Positions 38,828 through 52,200 of a stretch of DNA of 64,000 nucleotides are shown here, piece after piece; position 1 is the stretch's first letter; each line of letters opens with the position of its first letter. Below the pieces are notes generated by a model that ran no database searches, was not told the DNA's origin, and saw nothing but the letters and a program-made list of their open reading frames with translations. Origin of the DNA: Rostratula benghalensis (taxonomy: Eukaryota > Chordata > Aves > Charadriiformes > Rostratulidae); NCBI GenBank assembly GCA_013399305.1, contig VXAI01000114.1, positions 1,993,544 through 2,057,543 on the forward strand, given 5' to 3'. Position numbers and translations under genes: made by a program.

Positions 38828-38925
38828 ATTGTTACCACCACCTGCACTGCAATAGTGCCCAGAAGCCCTGGTGAGGGCCAAGGCCCTTCTGTGCAAGGTG
38901 CTGTACAAATACTTCAGTGTAACTC
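38828..38925 (+). repeat. Ancient amniote SINE-like relic
   Basis: TTATTATTGTTACC, then an AGCCCTGG block, then GTGCTGTACAAAT follow, in order and spacing, a repeat widely seen in reptile and bird genomes (TTATTATT..., AGGAGCCCC..., GGCGCTGTACAAAC). The family name is uncertain (MIR/AmnSINE-like). It probably lies in or near the BDH1 3' UTR, antisense to it. Confidence 0.5.
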
Positions 38926-39074
38926 TGAGGTCCCTGGTAAGAACGGCATTCACTGATGTTGACTATAACCCTCCTGCTTCCCTCTGGTCAGAGGTGATCC
39001 TCACAAATTACAGGGGCTGGAGTGAACTCCTCTCCCAGCTAAGTCTGGAGCTGATGTACCATGACTGCTGAAGA

Positions 39075-39150
39075 GAAATGTTACGACGGGCCAATCCTGC
39101 TGCCTGCGGTCCTGTGCGTAAAACTGCTCACGGGAATGCTCATGTGAGTA
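39075..39150. repeat. Possible ancient amniote repeat fragment
   Basis: The phrase GGGCCAATCCTGCTGCC followed by a GTAAAACTGC block resembles a worn repeat common in sauropsid DNA. Very degraded, so the call is weak. Confidence 0.25.
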
Positions 39151-39821
39151 AGAAACTCCTGTGGGAAAGGTCTGTGGGCCTGAGTCCCTGGATCATTGAA
39201 CTCCTTTGCAGGAAAACATGCAAGAAAAGGAGACTGGCTCTTCTTCTCTAAGGTTTCATCAGTATGATTCCAAAAGAGAAAGGGACAGGATCAGTTGCTC
39301 AATTTCAGCACCTTGAGCATTTTGACTTCTGATCCCCAAATTTAAAGTGGTCTCTGCTCTGCCTTGTGCGACTGTGACCAGGCCTGGAGAAGTCTGTTGG
39401 ACACTGTTGTCAGGAGGCAGTGATTTGCCATTACAGCATGGAGGGACTGTTTTATGGTGTGAAGGCTGCATCCTAGGCAGGAATTGTGAAGATTGTGTTC
39501 AGCCATCAGCAGAAATTATTCTGAAAACACTTCAGAACAACGGAAGTTTAAATAATGATTTGAACATTGGAGGTTAAAGCAAAGGATTACATGAAATAAA
39601 TAGCAAAGAATCAATGTCCCTGCACAAATGCAACGTGTTCCTGCCTAAGAAGCAGCCCTTCAAATTACTGGGTTGTATCAGATGTTTAAATGAACCCTTT
39701 GGAGCTAAAACACAGTACTCTGGAATGAGGTTAGAAACATTTAAAAATGACTAATGGGAAGTGTGTACAATGCTTTCTTTGAAACAAATTTCCCACCTGG
39801 CCAGCCTAAGAGCCCGAGGCC

Positions 39822-40291
39822 TCAGTAGACATAGAGCCGATCTGAAATGGCAGCGGGCATGTGCGTCATGATCTGCATGCGCAGCCACCAGTAGTAATCC
39901 ATGGGGTGGTAGCGGGTGTAGGGGGTGGTGGAGGTGAGCGCGTGGGCCACGCTGTCGATGACGGGCGAGGTGTCTGTCGAGCCGCTGTTGCAGTACGTCT
40001 CCATCTTGCTGACCTGCTCATCAAAGTACTTCCTGCCGTAGTCTTTGCGCACGATCTCAGGGAGCTCGTCCCACATTTTGTCAGCTATGGCTTTGATTCG
40101 CTCCGGGCTGTAGAGGTTGGTGGCTGCTATGAAGTTGCCGGGCTCCACGATGCTGACCATCACCCCCTGGGGCTGCATTTCATAGCGCAGGCAGTCGGAG
40201 AAGGCTTCCACGCCGAACTTGGTGATGCAGTACGGCGACCGGGCAGGACTGCCCATCCGACCCATCATGCTGCTGATGTTCACCACACGAC
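39822..40291 (-). CDS. BDH1: BDH1 coding exon 6 (last), with stop
   Basis: 470 nt beginning in phase 1 (completing Gly188) after a TGCCTAG acceptor and ending in TGA (39824-39822). It encodes residues 188-343: NISSM with Ser195, YCITK with Tyr208 and Lys212, VEPGNF, the substrate-loop region and the C-terminal segment linked to lecithin activation in this family. The protein ends in RLYVY, differing from the mammalian terminus only in the last few residues. Confidence 0.97.
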
Positions 40292-43200
40292 CTAGGCAGA
40301 GGCCAGGCAAAGCACAGCTGAGCTGTGGGACCTCAGCCAGAGCAGGTACCTGACAGACACCACCCAAAAGACTCCCAAACATGCACCCACCCACCCACTG
40401 CAAGCCTGTAAGGGCTGCCTGGCAGAGCTGTTTGTGGCTCTGTCTGAGCATTGCTGTCCTGTGCAACAGCCTTCAGGCGGGAGAACATGCTCATTGCTTG
40501 TGCTCCCTGCCTGATCATAGCTGAGGGAACAGGCTCATGGTGACACACAAAACTCAGTGCTACAGGGAACACAGGATGAGGCTGGACAGAGTCTGCAGAG
40601 TGGGAAACGGGATTGCTCAGCAGCAATCACAGCTGAACCCAGACAAGAGGAAGCAGCAGCAGAGAAAGTCTCTGGCACCAAGGCTGAGCTCGTTTACTTG
40701 CAAGTCAAAAGCACAAAATCCAGAAGCCCAACAGTGTTGTACACTGCCTGCCTCTTAAAAGGGAATGGGTTGCTCCTGCACCACACAGGGGCAGAGCAGT
40801 CTAAGCCCACTGCACCCCTTTCTGTGTGATGGCTGGATTATGGCTCCAGGCACAGACCTGGTGTCTTTTTCCTCTCCCGAAGCCATTTCAGCCGGGGAGA
40901 ATGCAGGTAGGAGACTGGATGCTGCAGACTCATCAGAGATTGCAGTTCTCTGCACTTTTTATCAGCCCTCATTGCAGAGTTGTGTTGGAAAGAGAAGCTT
41001 TGACCACAGAAGTGGATACCTTTCCATGTGGAAGAAATGCTGCCTGGGCCACATACAGCCGAGATCTGCAGCACACAACAACTTTGTTAACATCTACAGA
41101 TGCCTCAAGAGTAAAATTTTCCCTCACTTAGTCAGGTAGTTGGCACTTATACAGGAAAGCTTTTGCCCCTTTGTGCTGAGACCCATGTAAGGTCTAGGTC
41201 TGAGTTCCTTTGCTGGACAAACCCCTCCTCTCATTCACTGCAAGCTCCTGAAGTAACAGGGCACCCAGCTGACAACTTCCCTGCAAGAAGCACATCACAG
41301 CACACTGCTGCTGCCCACCCTGCAGCACTGGCACGGCTGCTTTTTATACAGAGGGGAGGATTGCTCCTGGCGTGGGAATTTATGCTGAGCTGCAGCTTCT
41401 GAGCAGGTAAAAGAAGGTATGACGGATTAGATCTTGCGTGGGATGTTGCAGAAGGCAGCACAGATGGTTTTCAGGACTGCTGCTTTGCTGTGTGTCTCAG
41501 AGCAGTGAGGAAATCTGTCAGTTGTGTGTATGCTGTGGGTCACGCTCTCTCTGCAAAGGCATGAAGGTGGCCAGTGGTGCAGAGAGAAGTGTAGTACATG
41601 TTTCAGCCTCTAACACAGCAAGACATGGGGCAGGACCTGTTCCAGAGAGTGCCCCTCAGAAGGTGATCACTCACCCTTTGACCTCCGTATGAGCGGAAGG
41701 AAAGCCTTGGTGGTCCGCACAGTCCCCCACAGGTTCACCTCAGCTACCTCCATGTAGGTGTCCATGCTGGTGAACTCAACTTCCCCAAAGGTGGAGATCC
41801 CAGCGTTGTTAACCAGGCCCCAGAGCCCTAGAAGACAAAATCAAGCAGAAAGCTTTCCCTCTGAGAGACTAATGAGAGCAGTGTGGGAGAGGCCCTGCTA
41901 GTAGATTACTGAACCACACAACAGAGGTTTTTGTTACAACTTGTAACAATGGACGCCAGGCAGAAGAGAGTCCAGAGTGAATTTCTGTCTGCAGAGCAAA
42001 TACAGCCACAGTCAGGGTCTGCCTGTACTGCCCATCAGAGCAGCCACACCACAAAGTACCATGAATAAGGCTTCCTGGTAGTTCTAAGTCAGCAAACACA
42101 GAACTTCAGTCTCTTCAGGAGAACAAACTTCAGTCTAAGCTGTTCTCCTTAAAATTCTCTTTTTATTGTTTGTATTTTTTAAAAAAGAAGCAAAATATAA
42201 CATAGTTACTAAGTACAAATAATAATAATAGGAAAGACCTTGTAAGAAACAAAAGAGTAATTATTTCAAAGTCAAATCCCTTGTGTCACCTTAAGAACTA
42301 AAATGTCTGCAATGCTGGGAAGGGGGATGTGGGCATGGGTGGGCACGCATTCCACGGCCTCTCTCTTTTATTCTGCTGCAGCCAATACAGCAACAACTGA
42401 AGCAACCAACTCATTTGACAGCGAAAGGAAAGACTAAAAAGGAGTTTGGAATAAAATGAACTCAGTCCATATAATATCCTAACTGCATAGGAAACAGACT
42501 CAGAAAGGCCTGGGATGGCTTCTCTCTGCTGTCTAGAAAAACAGCCCAGAAACAGCAACTTAATCCTGGCCTAGGCCTGAGAATACAGGGCTAGAAAACT
42601 TCATTTATATAGAAGATCCACACATAAAAAATAAAGAAAAGTAAACTAAATAGGTTTATGGAAATTCCAAAATAAAACATTACTGGCTGTTTTGCTTTTA
42701 AATAATTTTATGTGTTAAAGTGTGTCTGTTTTTTAGGGGGAAAAAAACCTTCAACTTGCAGGAATAAAGCACTAATACCAGGGCCTTTACCACCACCCTA
42801 TATGTTCCTATAGAAGCCAGCAAAGAAAAAAAGCAGTTTTATTCATAGATGCCATCTTAAGTGGCAAGCTGCTTTCTGATATATGGCACAACATTTGAAC
42901 AGGCCATTTGCTCTTCACTGCTGCTCCTCAAAGCTTTGGGCCCTTCGATCCTATGCTCATCTTTTGAAATATGCCCTAAAATGCTCTCAGAGTCCAGCTG
43001 AGGGAGCTCCTGCCACCTATGTGACCTTGGAGCCCATTGCATACACATACCTTTCTCTGGGTCCTCCAGGCTGCTGTTCACGGTCTCCACTGCTTGGTCC
43101 ACTTCTTTGCTGTCACAGACATTGAGCTGAACAGTTCTCATTCGATCACTCTTCATGTTGTCCAGATCCTTGGAGCCACCCTCTCCCTTGTCCTAGAGGG

Positions 43201-46200
43201 GAAGAAAGCGCCAGTTTGAATCTGGCCAAAGGCCTTGTGTAGAATATCAAAAGGATAGCAACCATCAAGTCAAGCAAAAGAGTGCACAGAGCAGTCATGG
43301 AATAATCAGGACAGTCCTGCAGCTCTATGAAGAAGAGGAACAGACAGAGCTGTTCCTGCAGAACACCATTCCTTGAGCATTTCCATCTGACCAGGAGCCC
43401 TGTCACCAAGTCAGTGTGTACCAACTGCTTCGACCATCAAGAAAGCAGCCAGAGCTGGACCCACCCCAGCAAGGCAACTGCTGCCCAGTACAAGCTCCTG
43501 AGTTCAAGCTATACCCCACTGCCACAGTGGTGGGAATGTGGTGCCATCCTCACTCTGGCTTGCATATAGGGCACAACACATAACACAGTAGGGATATGGT
43601 ATAAAATGGGCTGTGAGGCTGCACGTGTACGCCGCACGTGCTTCTCAGTCACGCTGCCAGCTCCAGGAGCGACAGTCCTAGGAGAAGGACTGCCTGCCCA
43701 CTGCTCTCTGCCTTCAGCTGATCTACACACACAGCTCCCACTGCCCAAAAACCCACCTACTGCCTCCCATGGACTCCTACAGAGTCTGATCACCAAGTGC
43801 CTGGCCAGCTTGCCTGACAGAAATTCTCCCCAGCATCTTGCTCTCTTCTCTGCCTCCCTCCATGAGCTTTTTCTCACTCCCGTTTCCCATCTCCACTCCT
43901 TTTTCCTCAGCTCAGAACAACAGATTCCCCCAGTATACACATACCCTCTCATAGCCCAGTGAATCCACCCCGAGGTGCCTTTCACATGGACCGGATGCTG
44001 AGAGCAACAAGGCTGCCCTGCCCAGGGCTAGTCCCTGCCCAGCAGTGAAGCCTGGCCATGGTGCTTCCAGGACACACACACAACGTATTAATGTGAGCTT
44101 GGGACTGTCGCTCCCAGGGTTATAAGATGCTGGACTGTGCTGGCCATTCCTGCTTTTGTAGAAGATGGTGAGGTCTGGCTCTGAAAATAATAACTTTTGG
44201 GGAACATCCTTGTCTTTACTGTAAGTAACTCCTTCTGTCCTCTCAATATCATCCCTCACTGGAATTCTTTTACTTTTAACAGGCTAGATGTGGGGTGTGT
44301 CCCACAGGATCATCAGCTCAGCTTTTCTTTCCCCACCGCTCAGTCCTCAAGCTAGCACTGTGTCAGGATCAGCAGGCAGGCTTCAGAATGCTCTTCACTT
44401 GAGGCTTTTTTAGATAGATAACTTTTTTCCTCTGACCCGGAACAGGCCAGTTCTTCCCAGCAGGGCTGTTTCCCAACTGCTGAATGACATTAGATTGCTC
44501 TCAACACTCTGAGCAACAGGCACTCCCCATCAGAGACTGCCAGCAGTCAGTTGTCAATGAGATGGTCTCATCTCTGCAGTCTGAACCCAGGCTGCACATC
44601 TGCTCCCCTGAGCAAGACTTGCCTTCAGACATCATGCTTCAGATACCACACAAGGGTGGCCATACATCCCCCTGTCTCTGTGCTACTGGTTTTCTAAAAA
44701 ACCTTCTCCTGGCTCTTCTCATTCCTGTGCTTATCCACTGTGCTCACAGGCTCTTCACTAAACTTCTGTACTGACATCTCCTCTGTCTTCTCCTCCACCC
44801 TTTCTTACTCCACTGCAGACTGTTAATACTGGTTAGTGTTTGTCCTTAAGAGAAGGCATCTGCTGCACTCTGGTCACATGGAAGCATATTGCATACAAAA
44901 CAAGGCAGTTAAGAGCCCCATGCACAGCTCAGTGGTGTTTGTTATTGAGGTGACTGAAAAGAAGAGTTGTGCTAAGTCTGCTGCTCACTCAAGCGCACTA
45001 TGGTGTGCAAACCAGTCTGCATGGCAAAGCACTGAAAAGCATACAAGTGGCACGTATGGGAATGCCAACAGGGAACCAGCAAATGCAAGCATGCAAGTCT
45101 CTTGAAAACAGCAGATATGGCTAAAGGGAAGAGGAAGAACAATAAAGCTAAGGTGTCTCTTTCCCCAGTCCCAGGTCTGTGAGGTGCTACAAAATCTCTG
45201 GGCCACAGCAACGCACCAGCCTCTGAGGCCTGGTAAGGTCTACTGGGACCAGGTCACAGTGTCCTCTTTGTCCTCCCTTCCAGGGTTGGCTCAGGAAGCT
45301 AACATCCCTCCTGCCCTCCCACACACATGGAGCTGGGTGCTTGGAGAAGGACCCTTGAGGCTGTGATCCTGGCCAAAAGTTGGCCTCTGGGCATTAACCC
45401 AGATCCACAAGGCCATTCCCTTGGCTCTTCAGAAAAAGCAGATGGGTGGTGTCAAAGCCAGGCACACTGTGACTGTGTCATGCTCTCCTGGCAGGAGGTG
45501 CAGACTGTCCCACAACCCCTGGGCCCATATGCAGCACTGGAAGGTCATTCTCATGCTATGCCAAGAGGGCAGTACATCTCTGCTGTCAGCCTCCACTGTC
45601 CCCATGGCAAGAGGGACCAGTGCTTGCATACTGAAAAAGCACACTGCTGCCTCGTCTTCCTCTTTCCATCATTGTCCTCTGGGACCCATGGCCTTCTGCT
45701 TGTATCTTTATCAGTGTGTCCTTGAAGTGGTATGTAACACTCTGTGGCTCTAAGCATTCTTGTTGAGCCCTACAGTAAGAAGCCTGCGTGCTGGCTTGCT
45801 CAGATAACCTCTGCCTTCTCATCCCCCTGCAAGCCCCAACAGGCCTGAGCACACAAAGCAAAGCAAACAGGGGTTCCATCACACTCCTGACAGCCGTGAC
45901 AAACATCACATATGTCCACTGGTAACAGATACTGATGGAAAAATACCTTCTTCATCTCCTGTCAGCTGGCTCCTCCAGCTATTAACCAAAGAGGAAAAAA
46001 TAAGACAGCTGCAGCGTGATCATTCATCGCATCCAGTCTACCACTGTCTTTTGGCAATGAAGCATCAACACAACTCTCATGTGAACATATTTGCCAGTGA
46101 AAAAGTCAGGAAGAATTTTTGGACGAGGTGCTACAAGACATGATTTAGTAGCTTAGTGGGTGGTAATGGTGATAGGATGGTTGGACTAGATGATCTTGTA

Positions 46201-49200
46201 GGTCCTTTCCAACTTTGTGTTTCTATGGTTCTGTGATTCTAAGAAACTGTGTGTGAAATAGCACACTGTTAGCACAGGTTTATCATTAGGGTCCCCTCAG
46301 TCATGGCTCTAAATACTTCCCTCAGGTTTCCTTCAGTACAAAGACAGTCAGGTGCTCAGGATCTGGCCACTCTAGGAACCCCTTCCCAATGAAGAGACAG
46401 CACTGCACACACTTTTAATCTGTAATAAGGACATGACCCATTCCTAAGAACAATGCATAACCTAAGGACATGATGGCCCCCCAAGGTGGTGTTTGCTTCT
46501 GAGGTGCAGGTGTGCTGTGAAAAACAGTTCCATGAAAATAAGACTGAGGTTTCATAGCCACTTCCTCTCTGTCAGGGCTAGGTCAAATATACCCAAGCCA
46601 AAGATGGTCCTTCTTATTTCTACTTCCACTTCTACCTAGTATCTAAAATCACACCAGGCTTTTTCTGCCCCTAAAATCAGCACCAGCAATAATTAATTAC
46701 ACTCTGATAATAATTCTGCTTATAATGTTGCCAGTGAAACCTGTGGCACAATGAGAAATCAGCTCAGTCTGCTGAACTTGTTTTAGTTCGATGCAGCAGT
46801 TCTCCATGAACTGTATGGCCTGAAGACACAGAAGAGGCAAACTTGTTAACTTAGGAGCTTTGACTTTTTACATTATTTTTCTGATGACAACTGCTGTTAC
46901 CAGCCTTGCCATAATCAAAAGATTTTGGAACATGGGATGTGAGTCCAGCTAAAGAAGCAATATTTAATTACACAGTGATAGAGCAAAGCTTTCTGCAGAT
47001 TTTTGGCAAGGAATTAAATATTGATCAAAGCCTAAAAGAGTTCTGGCATGCTGCTGCATGTCAACTTATGCTAAAATTGTCAGAGGCCAAGATTTTCCAC
47101 TAACATGCATTCAGCAGAATGAGTACTGAAGGCACCAAAATGGAAGGGAGGTTTCAGAAACAGTTTTAAGACATGCTCACTGAAAATTGTGTCTTTCTGG
47201 CAGCTCAGACAGAGGAAGTAAAACACAGAAGTAACTTTGCAGCTTTCAAATCTTTGGCTGCTGTCAACAAAGAGGCAGACTATTATTCTACACAGTGGTT
47301 TTTCAGTCTGCAATGTTCTTATATTCTCTAACATTGATTTTCAGTTATAAATGCTGAGTGGAAACAGCTGCCAAAAGTGTACTCATCTACCCTCTCTCTT
47401 CTTGACACCTTTTGAAAAGCAACAGTATATAAGTGTCTTGTTCTGATGTGAAGCCTGTAGAGGGAGCCAAGTTAACAAATAAACCCTTGACCCAAAGCTG
47501 AGACACCACAAGGGACAGAGGTATCGAAACACAAACTTCTATTTTGAAAAAAAATGCAGCAGGAAGAAAGCACTAATTTAAGCAAAACTTAGCAATAATG
47601 GAAAAAAATAACAGCAGAAAAAGTGCTGATAACATTAAAAAACACCTGGCAAATTCTCTTTAGATAATATAACTATTCAAGTTATATTTAGAGTAGTGAG
47701 TGAGCTAAAATATTAAGATCAAAATAACTGACCCACCCCAGGATATCTTGAGGACTAAGTTTGTTTCTGTTGGGAAATGGCCATGCAGTCGAACAGTGCA
47801 GTCCTTCAAGAGGGGAAAGAAGCTAAAGCTCTCTCCTCCAAGACCAGGCAACTCTGAGTGCCATAGGGAGTGCTCCTGCAGAAAGTATCAAGACTGTGTC
47901 ACTAAGCTATTTGTGGCCTGATTCTGCTCTCATTTGCACCAGCGGAATTTTATCGCCTCTGCAGCAATTTCAAGGAGACCCTAAATACACGTTAAGACAA
48001 GGCTGTTCTCATGAACACATAAAAACATACCCATACCACATGCCATAAGAACACTGGTGGCTTGGTGTATGTCATAATAATAAAAAAAAACCCTTCATAA
48101 ATATGTTCAGTCTGAGAGCAGGGCCGAAGGAACCAGACTCAACCTGATCCCCAACTTTGCTTATGGATAAGCCTATAAAATTAGATTTGAGTTTCCAGTC
48201 CATCAGATATGGAATAAATCACAATGTGGCAATTCAAATAAAACCCTCCTTAGATACCCTTCAGTCCTGATTCTGGTCTAGACCAGGTTATGACCTATGG
48301 AAGTCAAGCACCCATGTTTTTCCTTTTGGGCTACCAAAGCCTTCTGTCTCTCCTTGACAGAAAGCTCTGCAGAAAGAAGATTGGGTTTGCTAAGTGTCTG
48401 TACATGTGCCATAGAGAAGAATAGAGTTTCTGTTTTCCCTACCTTTTGCAGGCAGCCAGCATAAATAATGAAGCCTTTGGCATGCAGGTGCTTGGCCAAG
48501 GCAAATCCAAATCCCGAGTCACAACCTGTTATAAGCACAGCTCTGCTGCCAATCTGCAAAACAAAAGAGAACAAAACACATTGCAATTGAGTATTTGAAA
48601 TCAGTGATTTGCAGTGGAGAGAACAAAACCATGTCCTTGGCCAGGAGCAGTCCATTCCAGGGACGTTTCCTACACTCATTGCCAGCTACTGCCACCCAGT
48701 GCCTCCTGAAGACAAGAAACAAAGGTTTCATATCAAGTTCACTCCAGTGAGGCAGGATCACTGTCCTCCCAACACAAAGAGAAGTTCTGCACCTCTGGCA
48801 ATAGGCTCTTAAGGAAAAGAGACCAAGCAAACTACTGTTCTCTGACAGTTCACATCCATCTTGAAATCTGAAAACATGACAGTTCCCAAGACATGTTTTC
48901 CCTTCGGTGGGAACTGTTCCTATATGTTCAAAGCAGACAGGAGTCCACTCTTCTGGGGCATGGGGAAGAGGGTTTGACTGCAGAAAAGATATGGGTGAAC
49001 CTTACTGACTGCTCACTCATCTTCCTCTCTCTAGCACATAAACCCTCCAGTGTTGGGCCTTACAAGCTCAGTAGAATCAAATGGGTTTAATATTTGAAAT
49101 TAAGATCAGCTGGTCATCAGTCTTTTTGTTTGCTTTGGTTTTGGTCATCTTATTTTATAACTTAAAATTTAAATAGAAGTATTCCTCCTTCCTTTTTCTA

Positions 49201-52200
49201 ACCCAAAGAGAGCCAACAGATAAGTGACATGTTAAAAATTGCATGGTGTATCAGACATACAGAAGCAACAAGTGCATGCACAGCAAGGTGTTGCTGTGGG
49301 TGGGATTAGATAATAATTACTTGCAATTCATTCCAACTCATCTCTTTTAAAAAATGAGAAATTTGGCTTTCCCTAGCATACACAGGGACTGATCAGGATC
49401 ATGCTGGAAGCCCAGCAGTGATCGGGGGCCATACCTGAATTCCTCTGAGACTCTGGCCCAGGGCTATGGAGCAATATGTGCATGCTCTAGCACAGCTATA
49501 GCGCTGAGTTCTGTGCCACAAGACAGGCAAGAGCTCAAAACAACCCCCTTCCTTCTACCTGGCACTGTTCCTGGCAAGCTAGCACCTTCACGGAGAGGGC
49601 TGTGAAAGAAGACAGCCACTCTCCAAATCAAGAGGTGAGGACGCACCAATTTATTTACATCTCTCTAAACAACCACATTCCAGAAAGTGTGCTTTATCAA
49701 GAATTTCTCATGAAAAATTCCCTCCACTCTAAGGTGAGAGATTTCATCTGCTGAGTGAGTTCCAAAAATAGAAAAACCCACTAGTCTGATTGTTTATTTC
49801 CATCCTTAGCAGCATGTACCGTGCTACGTCAATGGAAGCTCTATGCTAGGAAAGAATGTGGAGTATGTTGGAGAGGTCCAGCTCAGAGTCTTTCTGGCAG
49901 ATCAGAAAGAAGAATTTGGTCATCAGGCTTCAGGGATTTTAAATCTCCAGCTCAGCAGAACTAGTTCCTGGAAACCACAATCATGCTCACCTGATCAACT
50001 TCACTTGCATAAGAGCGGCTGCCACATGGTGACAAGAGAGGGAAGCAAAATCTTTGCACGGGCCTGTTAAAAAACAACAACAGTAACAGAAAAATCAGGC
50101 ATGGAATATCTTGTCCTGTACCCTGGTGCTGCAGCTTACACATGAAAAGGAACCTAGTGTCGCCTATACACAATATTTAGACTGTCATTTGAGAAGACAA
50201 AATCCAGTCTGTAGTTCTCCTTGGTCTGAGCCTCCGTGTTTCCTACAGTACAAAACATTTGTTTCTCAAAAGACCCGGATGCTATTTCCAGCTGCAGAAG
50301 CTGCCTGGATATTATCAAGAATTCTAAAATAGCTCCTGGTCTGGAGGCACAGAGCTGCTTGCACCCACAAAATGGGCAGTACAATGTTTTCATTTCCAAC
50401 AGCAACAACACTCTCACTCAGAGCTGCACAAAGCTGGGGTAAAGGAGGTTATTAATTTGTCTAATAAAAGTGTTCTGCTGTGGCATTGTCTCCGATACCT
50501 AGCCAAAGGTTGAATTTGCTTGGATGTATCTCACTGCTTTTACATGCAGTTCTACCCTTCTGTCATCTTGGATGATATTTCTTCCCTGTAGTGCCTACCC
50601 CTTAGATTTTGTATCCCCTCTTTGCAACCATTAAGCTAAGAGACATGTTTTTGAGCAATACCTGCCATGCAAATCTGAAGCTCCTCTGCACTGTATGTCT
50701 GACACCCAGGAAGATAAACCATGTTCACAAAGACAGACCAGAGCAAAGCAACAGGGTCTTCCCCGGAGAGAGATTCTACTTAGAAAAGCTAAGTAGCATC
50801 ATGCTGTCTTAGGTCTTGGCATCTTCATCAAAACTGGGCCTAGACAAGACACCAGAGTGACCCTAGCCCCTGTCCTTGTCAGCCACCTCTCTGGACTATA
50901 CCAGCTTTTTCACTTTTGCTTTGGGCACTGGCATTCCCTCCCGAGTGCCTTCTGGCTTTCCCCTAGACTTGATGTACTTCATCTTCCCTCTGGCCCCTCT
51001 AACAACATCTATCCCTCAGTGGAGCTAATATACCAGGCCACTCTTCTGTCTTCTAAATGAATTTGCATAATCCTTCAAATTTATCTCCTGCTCAGACAGC
51101 ATAGGTCCTCCCAGGGTGACCTGTGCCACACTGAACAGCAATCTGCAGACACTTTGGCCTCCGAGCTGCACCTTGGGAAAACAAGGCTAGAAAAAAGGGC
51201 TGCTAAGGCAGGAGCTTTGAACCAGATGGGAAAGGAGCTGATTTATATTCAGGCAATGGCGTCCACTCACCTTCCTTCAACAGGTTACCTCTTTTTCTAA
51301 CTTGGAGTGTCACAAGCCCAATCAACTCTTGAAATAGCTACAGGCAATTTAATTGCTGCAAAGGTCAGACCCCAGGCAAAGTCTATGTTAACATCACTGT
51401 CTTGCAGTCCTAGCTTGGAACTTTTATCTCAACAACAAGCTCCTTGATGTATCTCAAAGTGCCCAGAAACATTCATAACATTTCTTTTAGTTGCATTAAC
51501 ATGATTTTTAGTTTTCAGTGTCATGTCTGGTCCTGTTACCTCACTGCAAAGCACTGATTTGCTGCACTCTGTTCATAATAACCTGCAGAGAGTCACTACT
51601 TGATGTTCTGCCTGCCTTGACCTGAAGGCAAGGGCATAAAGTAGATGCCAGCTACTGATCAGCAGGAATGTCATCTACCAGTTATGATGTGTACACGATG
51701 TTAGCCCCGACACAGTCCACTATCATGAGCCATTTCTGCCAGTCTGCATGACTGAATTCTAGAGACAACAACAGAGAGTTTTAAAAGGCACAGATGGTCC
51801 TCCAAGTGAAGCTGTCCTTGTAACTATGCATTTGCTTTTGTTCAGCAGCGCTCAGCTGCAAGAAGCAAGTACAAAATGCTACCTCAGTGCATTAAGATAC
51901 AGGTATAGTGACAATGCTGCCTCTCAGATGAACAGTTGGATTTCCATTTCAGGTGTAGCAGCTTGTGGGTACTTAAAAAAATTTAAGACACTTTTGCCCT
52001 GAATGCGAGATGCACAAAGCACAAATACACAGTAAAACCAAAAAAAGAAGAAGAAAAAGAATACAAGAATATGCTGAAAATTCTTTTCTCAAGTTATTAA
52101 AACATTAAATTGTATTTTTTAAGGCCACAGCAGATTCCTGCTGGTGCACCTTTGGTGTTTGCAGAGTAAATAGGAGATAGGCCTATGTCTGTTTGCACAG

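Larger units (their letters stand above)
43193..48442 (-). other. BDH1: BDH1 intron between coding exons 3 and 4
   Basis: Phase 0 intron of about 5.25 kb, the largest in the gene. It holds a CR1 3' end (46118-46241) and a worn amniote repeat (about 47912-47990). Other open frames in it show no recognisable domain. Confidence 0.9.

Noticed and set aside
39861..40295. 144-codon plus-strand open frame
   Set aside because: It is the antisense of the BDH1 last exon; Val/His-rich translation reflects reverse-strand codon bias.
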